Below are positions 40,494 through 48,162 of a stretch of DNA of 60,903 bases, piece by piece. Both the position numbers and the translations under genes were made by a program. The notes under the pieces are model-generated. The model saw nothing but the letters and a program-made list of their open reading frames with translations, had not been told where the DNA came from and did not search any database. Origin of the DNA: an uncultured Verrucomicrobiales bacterium. Lineage in GTDB: Bacteria; Verrucomicrobiota; Verrucomicrobiia; Verrucomicrobiales; Akkermansiaceae. How positions within the stretch are numbered: position 1 is the stretch's first letter; every line of letters begins with the position of its first letter. Location: positions 1 through 60,903 of the forward strand of contig CALCWC010000129.1 of assembly GCA_937905985.1 (NCBI GenBank). The letters are read 5' to 3'.

Positions 40494-42668
40494 TTATTTG
40501 CCGGAGCGCAGGAGGTTGATTTTGTCGCGCAGGACGGCGGCCACCTCGAAGTCCAGGCGTGCGGCGGCCTCCTTCATTTCCTTCTCCAGGCGGCGGATGA
40601 CGGTGGCGGTGTCTTCCTCGTCCTCGGCGGCCATGAGCAGGCCGGATTCCTCGTCCTCATCGTCCGGGGTGTAGAGGCGGAGGGTTGACTGGTCGGCGCG
40701 GGCAACGGTGTGTGGCGTGATGCCGTGGGCGGTGTTGTATGCCATCTGGGTGGCGCGGCGGCGGTCGGATTCCTGCACGAGGCGCTTGATGGAATCGGTG
40801 AGCTCGTCGCAGAAGAGCACGCATTCGCCGTGGACGTGGCGCGCGGCGCGGCCGGCGGTTTGCACCAGGCTGGTCTCGTTGCGCAGGAAGCCCTCCTTGT
40901 CGGCATCCAGGATGCAGACGAGCGAGACCTCCGGCAGGTCCAGGCCCTCTCGCAGCAGGTTGATGCCCACCAGGATGTCCACCTTGCCGGAGCGCAGCTT
41001 GCGCAGGATTTCCACGCGCTCGATGGCGTCCACGTCTGCATGGATGTACTCCACCTGCAGGCCCACGTTGCGGAGGTAGTCGGTCAAATCCTCCGCGGTG
41101 CGCTTGGTGAGGGTGGTCACCAGCACGCGCTCACGCACGGACACGCGCTGGCGGCACAGCTCGATGGTCTTGTCGATCTGCCCGTCCAGCGGCAGCAGGG
41201 TGATTTTGGGTTCCAGCAATCCCGTGGGGCGGATGAGCTGCTCCACGATGAGCGGCTGGCCGAGCCCGCGCGGATTGAAGGAATCCACAGGTGCGGAGCT
41301 GGGGTGCGGGTCCACGCGCAGTTCTGAAAGGTGGTGGAAGAACACGCCCTTGAAGCCCTCCGGCGCCTTGGTGACGGCCTGGCTGGCCTTTTGGCTGCGG
41401 GCGTGGGTGTTGCCGCGCTTGGCCTTGAGCACGGGGATGTACGCCTTGTTGCCGGGCACACAGTTCACGTACTCGAAGGGCCCGGGTGTGGCGCTCATGT
41501 ACACCAGCTGCTTTTGGCGGGCCATGAATTCGTCGAAGCGCAGCGGACGGTTGTCCAGCGCGCTGGGCAGGCGGAACCCGTGGTCCACCAGCACCTGCTT
41601 GCGCGAGCGGTCGCCCTCGTACATGCCGCCGATTTGCGGCACGGTGGCGTGCGACTCGTCGATGATGGTGAGGTGGTCCTCCGGGAAGTAGTCCTGCAGG
41701 GTGGAGGGAGTGGAGCCGGGGGCGCGGCCCGCCAGGTGGCGCGAGTAGTTCTCGATACCCTTGCAGAAGCCGATCTCGTTGATGAGCTCCAGGTCGTAGT
41801 CTGTGCGCATTTTGAGGCGCTGGGCCTCGATGAGCTTGTTCTGCTTCTCAAACCAAGCCACGCGCTCCGCCAGCTCCAGGCGGATGTTCTTGATGGCGGC
41901 CAGGCGCTTCTCCGGTGCGGAGACGTACTGCTTGACGGGGAAGAAGAGGTAGCTCTGCATGCGCTCCACCACGCGCCCCGTCCCGGCGTCGATGAGCGAG
42001 ATGCGGTCGATCTCGTCGCCGAAGAATTCCACGCGGATGGCCTCGCCGTCGCTCTGCGCCGGGTAGATCTCCACCACGTCGCCCCGCACGCGGAAACGCC
42101 CGCGGTCGAAGTCGTAGTCGTTGCGTTCGAACAGCAGCTCCGCCAGGCAGGAGATCATCGCGTCGCGGTCCATCTGCTGCCCCTCGCGGATGGAGAGGGT
42201 GAGGTTGCGGTAGTCCTCCGGCGACCCCAGGCCGTAGATACACGACACGCTGGCCACCACGATGACATCCCGCCGCAGCAGCAGGGAGCGCATGGCGTTC
42301 AGGCACAGGCGGTCGATTTCATCGTTGATGGCGCTGTCCTTTTCAATGTAGGTGTCCGTGCTGGCGATGTAGGCCTCCGGCTGGTAGTAGTCGAAGTAGG
42401 AGACGAAATACTCCACGGCGTTGTGCGGGAAGAAGGCCTTCAATTCGGAGTACAGCTGGGCGGCCAGGGTCTTGTTGTGGGAGAGCACCAGCACCGGGCG
42501 GTCCTGCGCCGCAATGATGTTGGCCATGGTGAAGGTCTTGCCGCTGCCGGTCACGCCCAGCAGGCACTGGTGCTTGTTGCCGGCGTGCAGGGATTTGAGG
42601 AGCTTGGCGATGGCCTGCTCCTGATCGCCCGACGGCGTGTAATCCGTTACCAGTTGGAAGGTGCTCAT
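40494..42668 (-). CDS. uvrB: Excinuclease ABC subunit B
   Basis: UvrB is the damage-verifying helicase-like subunit of nucleotide excision repair. The 724-residue length is slightly above the usual 660-700. Walker A is LLGVTGSGKTFTMANI, the beta-hairpin region is EYFVSYFDYYQPEAYIASTDTYIEKDSAIN, and TIIDESHATVPQIGGMYEGDRSRKQVLVDHGFRLPSALDNRPL holds the DESH box. VGINLLREGLDLPEVSLVCILDADKEGFLRNETSLVQTAGRAARH is motif V/VI. The C-terminal UVR motif (IRRLEKEMKEAAARLDFEVAAVLRDKI) binds UvrC. The Ser/Lys-rich insert NTHARSQKASQAVTKAPEGF partly explains the extra length. Confidence 0.98.
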   Translation of the reverse strand: MSTFQLVTDYTPSGDQEQAIAKLLKSLHAGNKHQCLLGVTGSGKTFTMANIIAAQDRPVLVLSHNKTLAAQLYSELKAFFPHNAVEYFVSYFDYYQPEAYIASTDTYIEKDSAINDEIDRLCLNAMRSLLLRRDVIVVASVSCIYGLGSPEDYRNLTLSIREGQQMDRDAMISCLAELLFERNDYDFDRGRFRVRGDVVEIYPAQSDGEAIRVEFFGDEIDRISLIDAGTGRVVERMQSYLFFPVKQYVSAPEKRLAAIKNIRLELAERVAWFEKQNKLIEAQRLKMRTDYDLELINEIGFCKGIENYSRHLAGRAPGSTPSTLQDYFPEDHLTIIDESHATVPQIGGMYEGDRSRKQVLVDHGFRLPSALDNRPLRFDEFMARQKQLVYMSATPGPFEYVNCVPGNKAYIPVLKAKRGNTHARSQKASQAVTKAPEGFKGVFFHHLSELRVDPHPSSAPVDSFNPRGLGQPLIVEQLIRPTGLLEPKITLLPLDGQIDKTIELCRQRVSVRERVLVTTLTKRTAEDLTDYLRNVGLQVEYIHADVDAIERVEILRKLRSGKVDILVGINLLREGLDLPEVSLVCILDADKEGFLRNETSLVQTAGRAARHVHGECVLFCDELTDSIKRLVQESDRRRATQMAYNTAHGITPHTVARADQSTLRLYTPDDEDEESGLLMAAEDEEDTATVIRRLEKEMKEAAARLDFEVAAVLRDKINLLRSGK

Positions 42669-42706
42669 GGCGCAGGCGGAACTTGACAGGGACGGGTGGC
42701 GGCGGC

Positions 42707-43081
42707 ATGATGAACCGCGTCATGCTCATCCCCACCCAAGAGGAAAGATACAGCAAAGCGCCGCGGATAACACTCCTGCTTTGCGTCATGATTCCCTGTG
42801 CGGTGGTGGCGTGGATCGGCGGCTACCGTGATATTCTCACGCTGGTGTTCGCGTTCCTGCAGCCCGTGGCGCTGCCGCTGGCGTACCTGGGTGTGTCTGC
42901 CGGGCTGGCGATGGCGCTCTCCGCGCTGCTGCAGGGAGCGGCGTTTTTCTGGCTGGCGCGCAACCGCCGCCTGTCTGCCAAGACTCGGCTCACCATATGC
43001 GTGACCTGGGGCATGGCCTTTGCCGCCGCCCTGCGTTTCCTCATGGCTTGGGCGCTCTGGCACCAAATCACCGGCAGGTGA
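42707..43081 (+). CDS. Small membrane protein of unknown function
   Basis: The protein has about 124 residues from the ATG at 42707; ATGs at 42710 and 42722 are alternatives. There are three to four hydrophobic segments: ITLLLCVMIPCAVVAWIGGY, LTLVFAFLQPVALPLAYLGVSAGLAMALSALLQGAAFFWLA and LTICVTWGMAFAAALRFLMAWALW. I recognise no family. It is divergent from uvrB and converges on the SRP RNA gene. Confidence 0.55.
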   Translation: MMNRVMLIPTQEERYSKAPRITLLLCVMIPCAVVAWIGGYRDILTLVFAFLQPVALPLAYLGVSAGLAMALSALLQGAAFFWLARNRRLSAKTRLTICVTWGMAFAAALRFLMAWALWHQITGR

Positions 43082-43090
43082 CGGGGGTAC

Positions 43091-43196
43091 AAAAAGTGCC
43101 GCCGGAGCTGCACCCGACAAGCATGGACTGAATACCGCTGCTACCTTTCGGTCCTGACGGGGTTTTCCAGCCACACCTCCGGGGAACCCCGACGGC
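43091..43196 (-). ncRNA. ffs: Signal recognition particle RNA (bacterial small type)
   Basis: The minus strand carries the SRP domain IV signature GTCAGGACCGAAAGGTAGCAGC: the GGAC/AGCAG symmetric loop with a GAAA tetraloop, where Ffh binds. The 5' end GCCGTCGGGG (43196 downward) pairs fully, allowing G-U, with CTCCGGCGGC (43098-43107) to close a hairpin of about 99 nt. A run of T at 43091-43095 ends it. A promoter whose predicted +1 is exactly 43196 lies upstream. The RNA joins Ffh to target membrane-protein ribosomes to the translocon. Confidence 0.93.
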
Positions 43197-43202
43197 ATGC
43201 GC

Positions 43203-43231
43203 AGTATGAACGAGACGCAGCGCCAAGTCAA
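43203..43231 (-). promoter_or_regulatory. Promoter of the SRP RNA gene
   Basis: On the minus strand TTGACT, 17 bases, CATACT and six bases lead to the first base of the RNA stem at 43196. This gives an independent -10 to +1 spacing for this organism. Confidence 0.75.
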
Positions 43232-43260
43232 GGTAAATGCGTGTGCGTCCATTCAATTGC

Positions 43261-43290
43261 TTGCCAAGCGCCCCCGGTTTGGCGTATAAT
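43261..43290 (+). promoter_or_regulatory. Leaderless-type promoter of paralogue B
   Basis: TTGCCA (43261-43266), 18 bases, consensus TATAAT (43285-43290) and six bases lead to the ATG at 43297. Confidence 0.8.
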
Positions 43291-43296
43291 GCCCGC

Positions 43297-44235
43297 ATGT
43301 TGAAACATATGTTCGTACTGGCGTGCGCGGCGGTGGTGGCACCGGCGTTCTGCGGAGATTGGATGGCGGATTTCGATGCTGCCAAGGCCAAGGCGCAAAC
43401 CGACAAGAAGCCGTTGCTGGTGGACTTCACGGGGTCGGACTGGTGCTCGGCGTGCAAATCGCTGGAGGCTACCGTGCTGAACAAGCCGGAGTTCCTCTCC
43501 TATGCCCAGGGCAAGTTCATCCTGGTGAAGGTGGACGTGCCCATGCGCGCGCAGATGGACCCCGCGCTCAAGCAGAAGAACCAGGCGCTCGTGAAGCAGT
43601 ACAACATTGAAGGTTTCCCCACCATCCTGGTGATGACGCCCAAGGGTGAGGTGGCCGGCGGGTTCGTGGGTGCCAAGGCCTCTGCGGATGCCGTGAAGCC
43701 CGTGCTGGACCAGGCCTACGAGAACGCCAAGGCCCTGGTGAAGGCCCACCGCATGAAGGGCAGCGATGTGGAGCAGGCCAAGGCCCTGTACGACGTGTAC
43801 CAGGCCATGGGCAAGGAAGTGCGCCCCTGCGCCGCCGCCCTGCACAGTGAAATCCGCCAGAAGGACCCGCAGGATACCCTCGGCCTGGTGGGCGGTGAGC
43901 AGGACGTGCGCGCCCAGGCTCAGGAGTTGGAAGCCCGCACGGGTGAGAAGATGTTCAGCATGACCGGGCAGCAGATCCTTGACATCGTGAAGGAGTTTGA
44001 GCCCAAGATCTACCCGGAGAACCGCCTTTCCCTGCTGCAGGTGAAGATGACCGGGCTGCTCTTTGCCGCAGAGAGCGTGGAGGACATGAACAAGGCGCGC
44101 GACATCCTGCTGAAAGACGCGGAGTCCCTGCCTGAGATGAAGGACGAGGTCATAGAGCAAATCCGCAACCAGTTTGCGGACCCCGCCGGCACGCTCAAGA
44201 AGATGCAGGAGTTCAAGGCTCAGCAGAAACACTGA
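43297..44235 (+). CDS. Secreted thioredoxin-fold protein with family-specific C-terminal domain (paralogue B)
   Basis: The 312-residue protein has a signal peptide (MLKHMFVLACAAVVAPAFC). Its thioredoxin domain has CSAC at Cys50-Cys53 (DFTGSDWCSACKSLEATVLNKPEF) and the cis-Pro block IEGFPTILVMTPKGEVAGGFVG. The helical C-terminal domain reads RLSLLQVKMTGLLFAAESVEDMNKARDILL. The LVDFTGSDWC block is nearly identical in all three thioredoxin paralogues, while the two residues between the cysteines differ (GY, SA, GA), which should shift redox potential. It lies 6 bases upstream of paralogue C and is probably co-transcribed with it and trmD. Confidence 0.85.
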   Translation: MLKHMFVLACAAVVAPAFCGDWMADFDAAKAKAQTDKKPLLVDFTGSDWCSACKSLEATVLNKPEFLSYAQGKFILVKVDVPMRAQMDPALKQKNQALVKQYNIEGFPTILVMTPKGEVAGGFVGAKASADAVKPVLDQAYENAKALVKAHRMKGSDVEQAKALYDVYQAMGKEVRPCAAALHSEIRQKDPQDTLGLVGGEQDVRAQAQELEARTGEKMFSMTGQQILDIVKEFEPKIYPENRLSLLQVKMTGLLFAAESVEDMNKARDILLKDAESLPEMKDEVIEQIRNQFADPAGTLKKMQEFKAQQKH

Positions 44236-44241
44236 TTGGCC

Positions 44242-45222
44242 ATGTTGGGAAAAGCGTTTATCCTGGCGGGCCTGGCCGCGCTGGTGATGCCCGCGTTCTG
44301 CGCGGAATGGCTCACGGATTTCGAGGCCGCCAAGCAGAAGGCTGCCGCGGAGCACAAGCCCATCATCCTGGATTTCACCGGCTCCGACTGGTGCGGCGCA
44401 TGCATGCACCTGCACAGCACCATCTTCGAGAAGCCGGAGTTTGATGCCTTTGTGAAGGACCGCTTCGTCCTGCTGGAAATCGACTGCCCGCACGGCGACA
44501 AGATGCCCAAGGAGGAAAAGGCGCGCAACGAGGCTCTGGTTGCCCACTTTTCCGTGCATGCCTTCCCCACCGTGCTGGTGCTTTCCCCGGCCGGTGACGT
44601 TACCGGCGGCTTCCTCGGCTCCGGGTTCTCCATGGAGCAAATCCAGAAGGAATTGCAGGAGGGGTTGGACAACTTCGCCAAGCTGGAGAAGGCGCAAGCC
44701 CTCACCGGTGATGAGAAGCTTAAGGCCCTCAGCGACTTCTACAAGTCCCTCAACAATGATGCCCGCCCCTGCGCCACCTCGCTGGAAGAGCAGATTATCC
44801 AGGCGGACCCGCAGGACACCCTCGGTTTCGGCCACCGCCGCGCCGTGGAACAGCAGCGCAGCGATATCAAGAAGCGCACGCTCACTCTCATGCAGCGCCG
44901 CGACCCGCAGCAGATGATGGCCGTGGTGAAGGAGCTGCAACCTACCGTAATGCAGGAGAACCTGCCCATGGTCATGGAGCTGAAAATCACCGCCAGCGTG
45001 CTCGCCGCGCAGTCGGAGGACGACTTGACCAAGGCGCGTGATGCCATGCAGGCGGAGATGGAAGCCCTGCCGGACAGCCCGGAGAAGACCGACATCGCCA
45101 ACCGCCTCAACGCCACCTTCTCGGACATCCACCACCTCTATATCCAGCTTCAGGCCACCCGCGCCAGGCAGGCCGAGCTCGAACGCATGACCCAAGAGGC
45201 AATCGAAAGGCAGAAACAGTAG
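44242..45222 (+). CDS. Secreted thioredoxin-fold protein with family-specific C-terminal domain (paralogue C)
   Basis: The 326-residue protein has a signal peptide (MLGKAFILAGLAALVMPAFC) and a thioredoxin domain with CGAC at Cys51-Cys54 (DFTGSDWCGACMHLHSTIFEKPEF). VHAFPTVLVLSPAGDVTGGFLG carries the cis-Pro. A C-terminal helical region contains PMVMELKITASVLAAQSEDDLTKARDAMQAEMEALPD, and the end is Gln/Glu-rich and probably coiled. The ATG at 44242 is preferred over a TTG at 44236. trmD starts 4 bases after its stop. Confidence 0.85.
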   Translation: MLGKAFILAGLAALVMPAFCAEWLTDFEAAKQKAAAEHKPIILDFTGSDWCGACMHLHSTIFEKPEFDAFVKDRFVLLEIDCPHGDKMPKEEKARNEALVAHFSVHAFPTVLVLSPAGDVTGGFLGSGFSMEQIQKELQEGLDNFAKLEKAQALTGDEKLKALSDFYKSLNNDARPCATSLEEQIIQADPQDTLGFGHRRAVEQQRSDIKKRTLTLMQRRDPQQMMAVVKELQPTVMQENLPMVMELKITASVLAAQSEDDLTKARDAMQAEMEALPDSPEKTDIANRLNATFSDIHHLYIQLQATRARQAELERMTQEAIERQKQ

Positions 45223-45226
45223 CACC

Positions 45227-46003
45227 ATGCTGGAAATCGATGTATTGACACTCTTCCCGGAGTTGATTTCTGTGCCGCTCTCCCAAAGCATCATGGGGCG
45301 TGCGGCAGAGGGTGGCATCATCTCCGTGAAGGCACACCAGCTGCGCGACTGGACCCATGACAAGTACCGCCGTACCGACGACTACCTCTGCGGCGGCGGC
45401 CAGGGCATGCTCATGAAATGCGAGCCCATCTTCGAGGCCATCGAGCAGCTCCGCCGGGAGAACACCAAGGTCATCCTCATGACACCCCAGGGCCGCGTGT
45501 TCTCCCAGCCCGTGGCGCAGGAGCTCGCCGCACCCTGCATGGACGGCGGGGACGCCCACTACATCTTCCTCTGCGGGCACTACGAGGGCGTGGACCAGCG
45601 CGTCATCGATACCCTGGTGGACATGGAGCTCTCCATTGGCGACTACATCCTGACCAACGGCGCCATTGCAGCGGTGGTGGTCATCGACGCCGTGGCGCGC
45701 CTGCTGCCCGGCGCGCTGGGGGACGAGCGCAGCAGCGTGGAGGAATCATTCTCCAACGGCCTGCTGGAAGCCCCCGCCTACACCAAGCCGAACGTCTTCC
45801 GCGGCATGGAGGTGCCGCCCGTCTTCCTCTCCGGCAACCATAAGGCCATTGAGGAATGGAAGCTGGAACAGGCCGTGGAGCGCACACGCCGCAACCGTCC
45901 CGACCTCTTCGAGCGTTGGGCCGCAGAGCACCCGGAATTCTTCAATCCCAAGCGCAAGAAAACCCGCCCCACCAGCTACAGGCCCCGCAAGACCGATTCT
46001 TGA
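45227..46003 (+). CDS. trmD: tRNA (guanine37-N1)-methyltransferase
   Basis: TrmD methylates G37 next to the anticodon of tRNAs reading C-starting codons and prevents +1 frameshifting. The 258-residue protein shows LEIDVLTLFPELI, the knot-forming YIFLCGHYEGVDQRVIDTLVDMELSIGDYILTNGAIAAVVVIDAVARLLPGALGDERS and EAPAYTKPNVFRGMEVPPVFLSGNHKAIEEWK. The usual DDxPFGGGxGM motif reads DDYLCGGGQGM, a small departure. It usually sits with rpsP, rimM and rplS, but none is adjacent here; it is coupled to a thioredoxin paralogue instead. Confidence 0.96.
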   Translation: MLEIDVLTLFPELISVPLSQSIMGRAAEGGIISVKAHQLRDWTHDKYRRTDDYLCGGGQGMLMKCEPIFEAIEQLRRENTKVILMTPQGRVFSQPVAQELAAPCMDGGDAHYIFLCGHYEGVDQRVIDTLVDMELSIGDYILTNGAIAAVVVIDAVARLLPGALGDERSSVEESFSNGLLEAPAYTKPNVFRGMEVPPVFLSGNHKAIEEWKLEQAVERTRRNRPDLFERWAAEHPEFFNPKRKKTRPTSYRPRKTDS

Positions 46004-46063
46004 CGCCCGCGCCTTGCAAGGGAGGGGGCGAAAATTTGCGCTCGCCATTCCCGGCGGATGTGC

Positions 46064-46069
46064 TACTAT
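46064..46069 (+). promoter_or_regulatory. -10 element setting a leaderless GTG start
   Basis: TACTAT (46064-46069) is followed by six bases and GTG at 46076. A clear -35 at the right distance is not seen; TCGCCA at 46042 is the best candidate. Confidence 0.45.
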
Positions 46070-46075
46070 GATTAT

Positions 46076-46579
46076 GTGGCACGTAAGAAACAGGAACAGG
46101 TATGGAAATACACCAAGGCCGACACAGACGAATGCGTTCGTCTGCCCAAGGTGCCTGCCGATTCCGTGCCCGATTGGGAACCGCGCGCGGCAGACACTCG
46201 CAAGACCGTTGAGAAAAAGTTTGCCGTTCTGTTCAAGGGGCGTTCTTCCCTCGGCACCCCGATGTCATATACAGTGCACGGAAACCAGGAGGAGGTTGCA
46301 TCCTACGCTGCCGCATTCATGCTGGCGCAGCAGCGAATTCGCGGTATCGACTACACGCAGGTGGCCAACAAACACCATTTCCGTGACAACCGGATTTTGA
46401 ATAAGGGTTGGCATGAGAACATCCGATACTTTGACGAGGATGTGAAAGTCATCGTCAATGAGCATGCCAACCAGGACGAATTGAAGGCTCTCACCCCACA
46501 ATCCTTGGATGAATTCCATGCGTTCTGCTGCGCGCGGTGGAACATAGAGGTGCCGGAGGAGGAAAGGAGACTGCTGTAA
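46076..46579 (+). CDS. Uncharacterised protein, first gene of a two-gene cassette
   Basis: I place the start at the GTG 46076 (VARKKQEQVWKYTKADTDE), giving 167 residues, because a -10 lies six bases before it; an ATG at 46058 is in frame but precedes that -10. The protein is soluble and charged. Features are KKFAVLFKGRSSLGTPMSYTVHGNQEEV, a helical AAAFMLAQQRIRGIDYTQVANKHHFRDNRI, and a C-terminus EFHAFCCARWNIEVPEEERRLL. I recognise no domain. Its TAA overlaps the ATG of the next gene by one base (TAATG), so the two are translationally coupled. Confidence 0.6.
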   Translation: MARKKQEQVWKYTKADTDECVRLPKVPADSVPDWEPRAADTRKTVEKKFAVLFKGRSSLGTPMSYTVHGNQEEVASYAAAFMLAQQRIRGIDYTQVANKHHFRDNRILNKGWHENIRYFDEDVKVIVNEHANQDELKALTPQSLDEFHAFCCARWNIEVPEEERRLL

Positions 46580-47376
46580 TGAAGTTTGAAATCACAGAGT
46601 TGACGCCGGCAGCATGCCGCCAGGCACTGACCGGCTTTTGGAATGATGCTTGCGCTATGGAATGCACGCCGCGCGGGTTGGTGATGACACTGCCCATCCT
46701 TCTTGCCGACGGCTGGCAGGTGACCGTCAACGTGGAGCGGGAGTTTGCAGACTGCGTGGTGCTTCGTGACAAGGGGCAGCTCAACAGTTGGCTGCTCTCC
46801 AATGGTGTGGATATCCACAAGGATTGGTTTCAAGAGTCGGTGCAAACCTTGATGAAGGAGTTCGGCGTGCAGGAGGACGGTCGCGGATATTTCAAGATGT
46901 TCCATCTGCCGCTGGATGCGTGTGAAATCCAGCTTTTCGGTGCATTCCTCTCATCACTGTCGCATCAGGTCTTGCGCTTGCGAAAGGGGGGCGAAGCCCC
47001 CGCACAAATCGCTTACACCAACGTGATGAACGTGGTGCGCCGACTTTCCCTGCCTTGCGAGAAGAACAAGGAAATCAAAACGGCCTACCGCAAAATTGTC
47101 GTGGATGTCATGTGTCCCGGAATCAAGAGCTCGGCAGCTGTGCAAACCTTTGACCAAAACACCCGCGCGTCTCAAATGTTCGAGATTTGGAGTTCGAGAT
47201 TGCGTGAGATAGCCGAGAGTTCCGACGGCATGTACAAAACCTGCATGGTATACGACGAGGACGGCTGCCGCATACCGGCAGACTTGCTCAATGTGGCAAA
47301 AAGCCGCGTGAACCACGTCCTCCCCTGCCAGAGGGAGGATGAATTGGAGGATATCCTGAAGGCATCCGTGGCTTGA
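46579..47376 (+). CDS. DUF1828-like protein, second gene of a two-gene cassette
   Basis: The 265-residue protein has an N-terminal region like DUF1828: TLPILLADGWQVTVNVEREFADCVVLRDKGQLNSWLLSNGVDI, then LMKEFGVQEDGRGYFKMFHLPLDACEIQLFGAFLSSLSHQVLRL. The rest (NEVKKAYRKI-like region KEIKTAYRKIVVDVMCPGIKSSAAVQTFDQ, IWSSRLREIAESSDGMYKTCMVYDEDG) matches nothing I know. DUF1828 proteins are often found in phage, plasmid and defence contexts. A GGGGGGCGAAGCCCCC hairpin lies inside the gene near 46985. It lies between housekeeping genes and converges on the Hsp33 gene with a 6-base gap. Confidence 0.6.
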   Translation: MKFEITELTPAACRQALTGFWNDACAMECTPRGLVMTLPILLADGWQVTVNVEREFADCVVLRDKGQLNSWLLSNGVDIHKDWFQESVQTLMKEFGVQEDGRGYFKMFHLPLDACEIQLFGAFLSSLSHQVLRLRKGGEAPAQIAYTNVMNVVRRLSLPCEKNKEIKTAYRKIVVDVMCPGIKSSAAVQTFDQNTRASQMFEIWSSRLREIAESSDGMYKTCMVYDEDGCRIPADLLNVAKSRVNHVLPCQREDELEDILKASVA

Positions 47377-47382
47377 CTCCAC

Positions 47383-48150
47383 CTACTTCACCATGTCGGC
47401 GGTCACTTTGTAGGCGGCGCCGCAGCGGGGGCAGGAGGCCTCGATGTAGCCTTGCTCGGAGAGTTCGTCCGCAAAATCCTTTTTCAGGCTGCGGATGACG
47501 GGCAGCAGCTTCTCTATGGTGCAGCCGCAGCGGAACTGGAAGCGGCGCGTCTCCAGGCACTTGGTTTCCTCCGTGTCGGCAATGGCGGCCACTTCTTGCG
47601 CGGTCAGCTCGGAAAGCCAGTCGTGGTCGGCGTCCGGCTGGGCGGTGAGCAGGGCGTATTGGTCGTTGCCCAAATCGAAGGCCCGCGCGGTGCGCTGCTC
47701 GCTCTGGCGGTAGAAGCACTCCACCCAGTCCTCCACGCGCGTTCCCTCCAGGGTGATGACAGAGGTCTGCGGTTCCTTGCCCTGGCGGATGTTCTGCGCG
47801 TAGAGCATATCGCGTTCCGGCTCGCGCACGTTGTCGCGGAAGGCGCGGCCGACGACGGATTCATCGGTGGCGGAGCCGGAGACGAAGTAGTTGGCGAGGC
47901 GCGGGGTGCGGACGTTGAAGGTCCAGGCGTGGTACTCCTGCCAGGGGCGGGCGGTGAGGTGGAGGGTGAAGAAGGCGAGCATCTGCTTGAGGGTGAAATC
48001 CTCCTGCTGCTCGTTGCGCAGGCCGTGCTTCTGCAGGTGCAGGTAGTAGTCCACAAAGAGCGGGGAGAAATCCGCACGCAGCAGCAGGCAGTTGCGCCCG
48101 CGCACATACACGGATTCCACGGTGCTGTATTCCGGAATGTCTTGGTCCAT
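47383..48150 (-). CDS. hslO: Hsp33 family redox-regulated chaperone
   Basis: Hsp33 is a holdase activated by oxidation of a C-terminal zinc centre. The 255-residue protein ends with that centre: FRCGCTIEKLLPVIRSLKKDFADELSEQGYIEASCPRCGAAYKV, a CxC...CxxC arrangement with the usual spacing. The N-terminal two-thirds (SVYVRGRNCLLLRADFSPLFVDYYLHL, DWVECFYRQSEQRTARAFDL) aligns with the Hsp33 fold; FYRQSEQ resembles the YF.QSEQ motif. It lies 12 bases after the M3 peptidase gene, in one operon. Confidence 0.88.
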   Translation of the reverse strand: MDQDIPEYSTVESVYVRGRNCLLLRADFSPLFVDYYLHLQKHGLRNEQQEDFTLKQMLAFFTLHLTARPWQEYHAWTFNVRTPRLANYFVSGSATDESVVGRAFRDNVREPERDMLYAQNIRQGKEPQTSVITLEGTRVEDWVECFYRQSEQRTARAFDLGNDQYALLTAQPDADHDWLSELTAQEVAAIADTEETKCLETRRFQFRCGCTIEKLLPVIRSLKKDFADELSEQGYIEASCPRCGAAYKVTADMVK

Positions 48151-48162
48151 GGCTCTGGGGGG

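Noticed and set aside
43081..43200. Non-coding gap that could be read as a simple terminator
   Set aside because: The minus strand has the GTCAGGACCGAAAGGTAGCAG core and a closed outer stem, so it is the SRP RNA gene.
46980..47002. GGGGGGCGAAGCCCCC hairpin as a terminator or REP element
   Set aside because: It lies inside the DUF1828-like coding frame, which continues normally for another 125 codons, and has no T-run.
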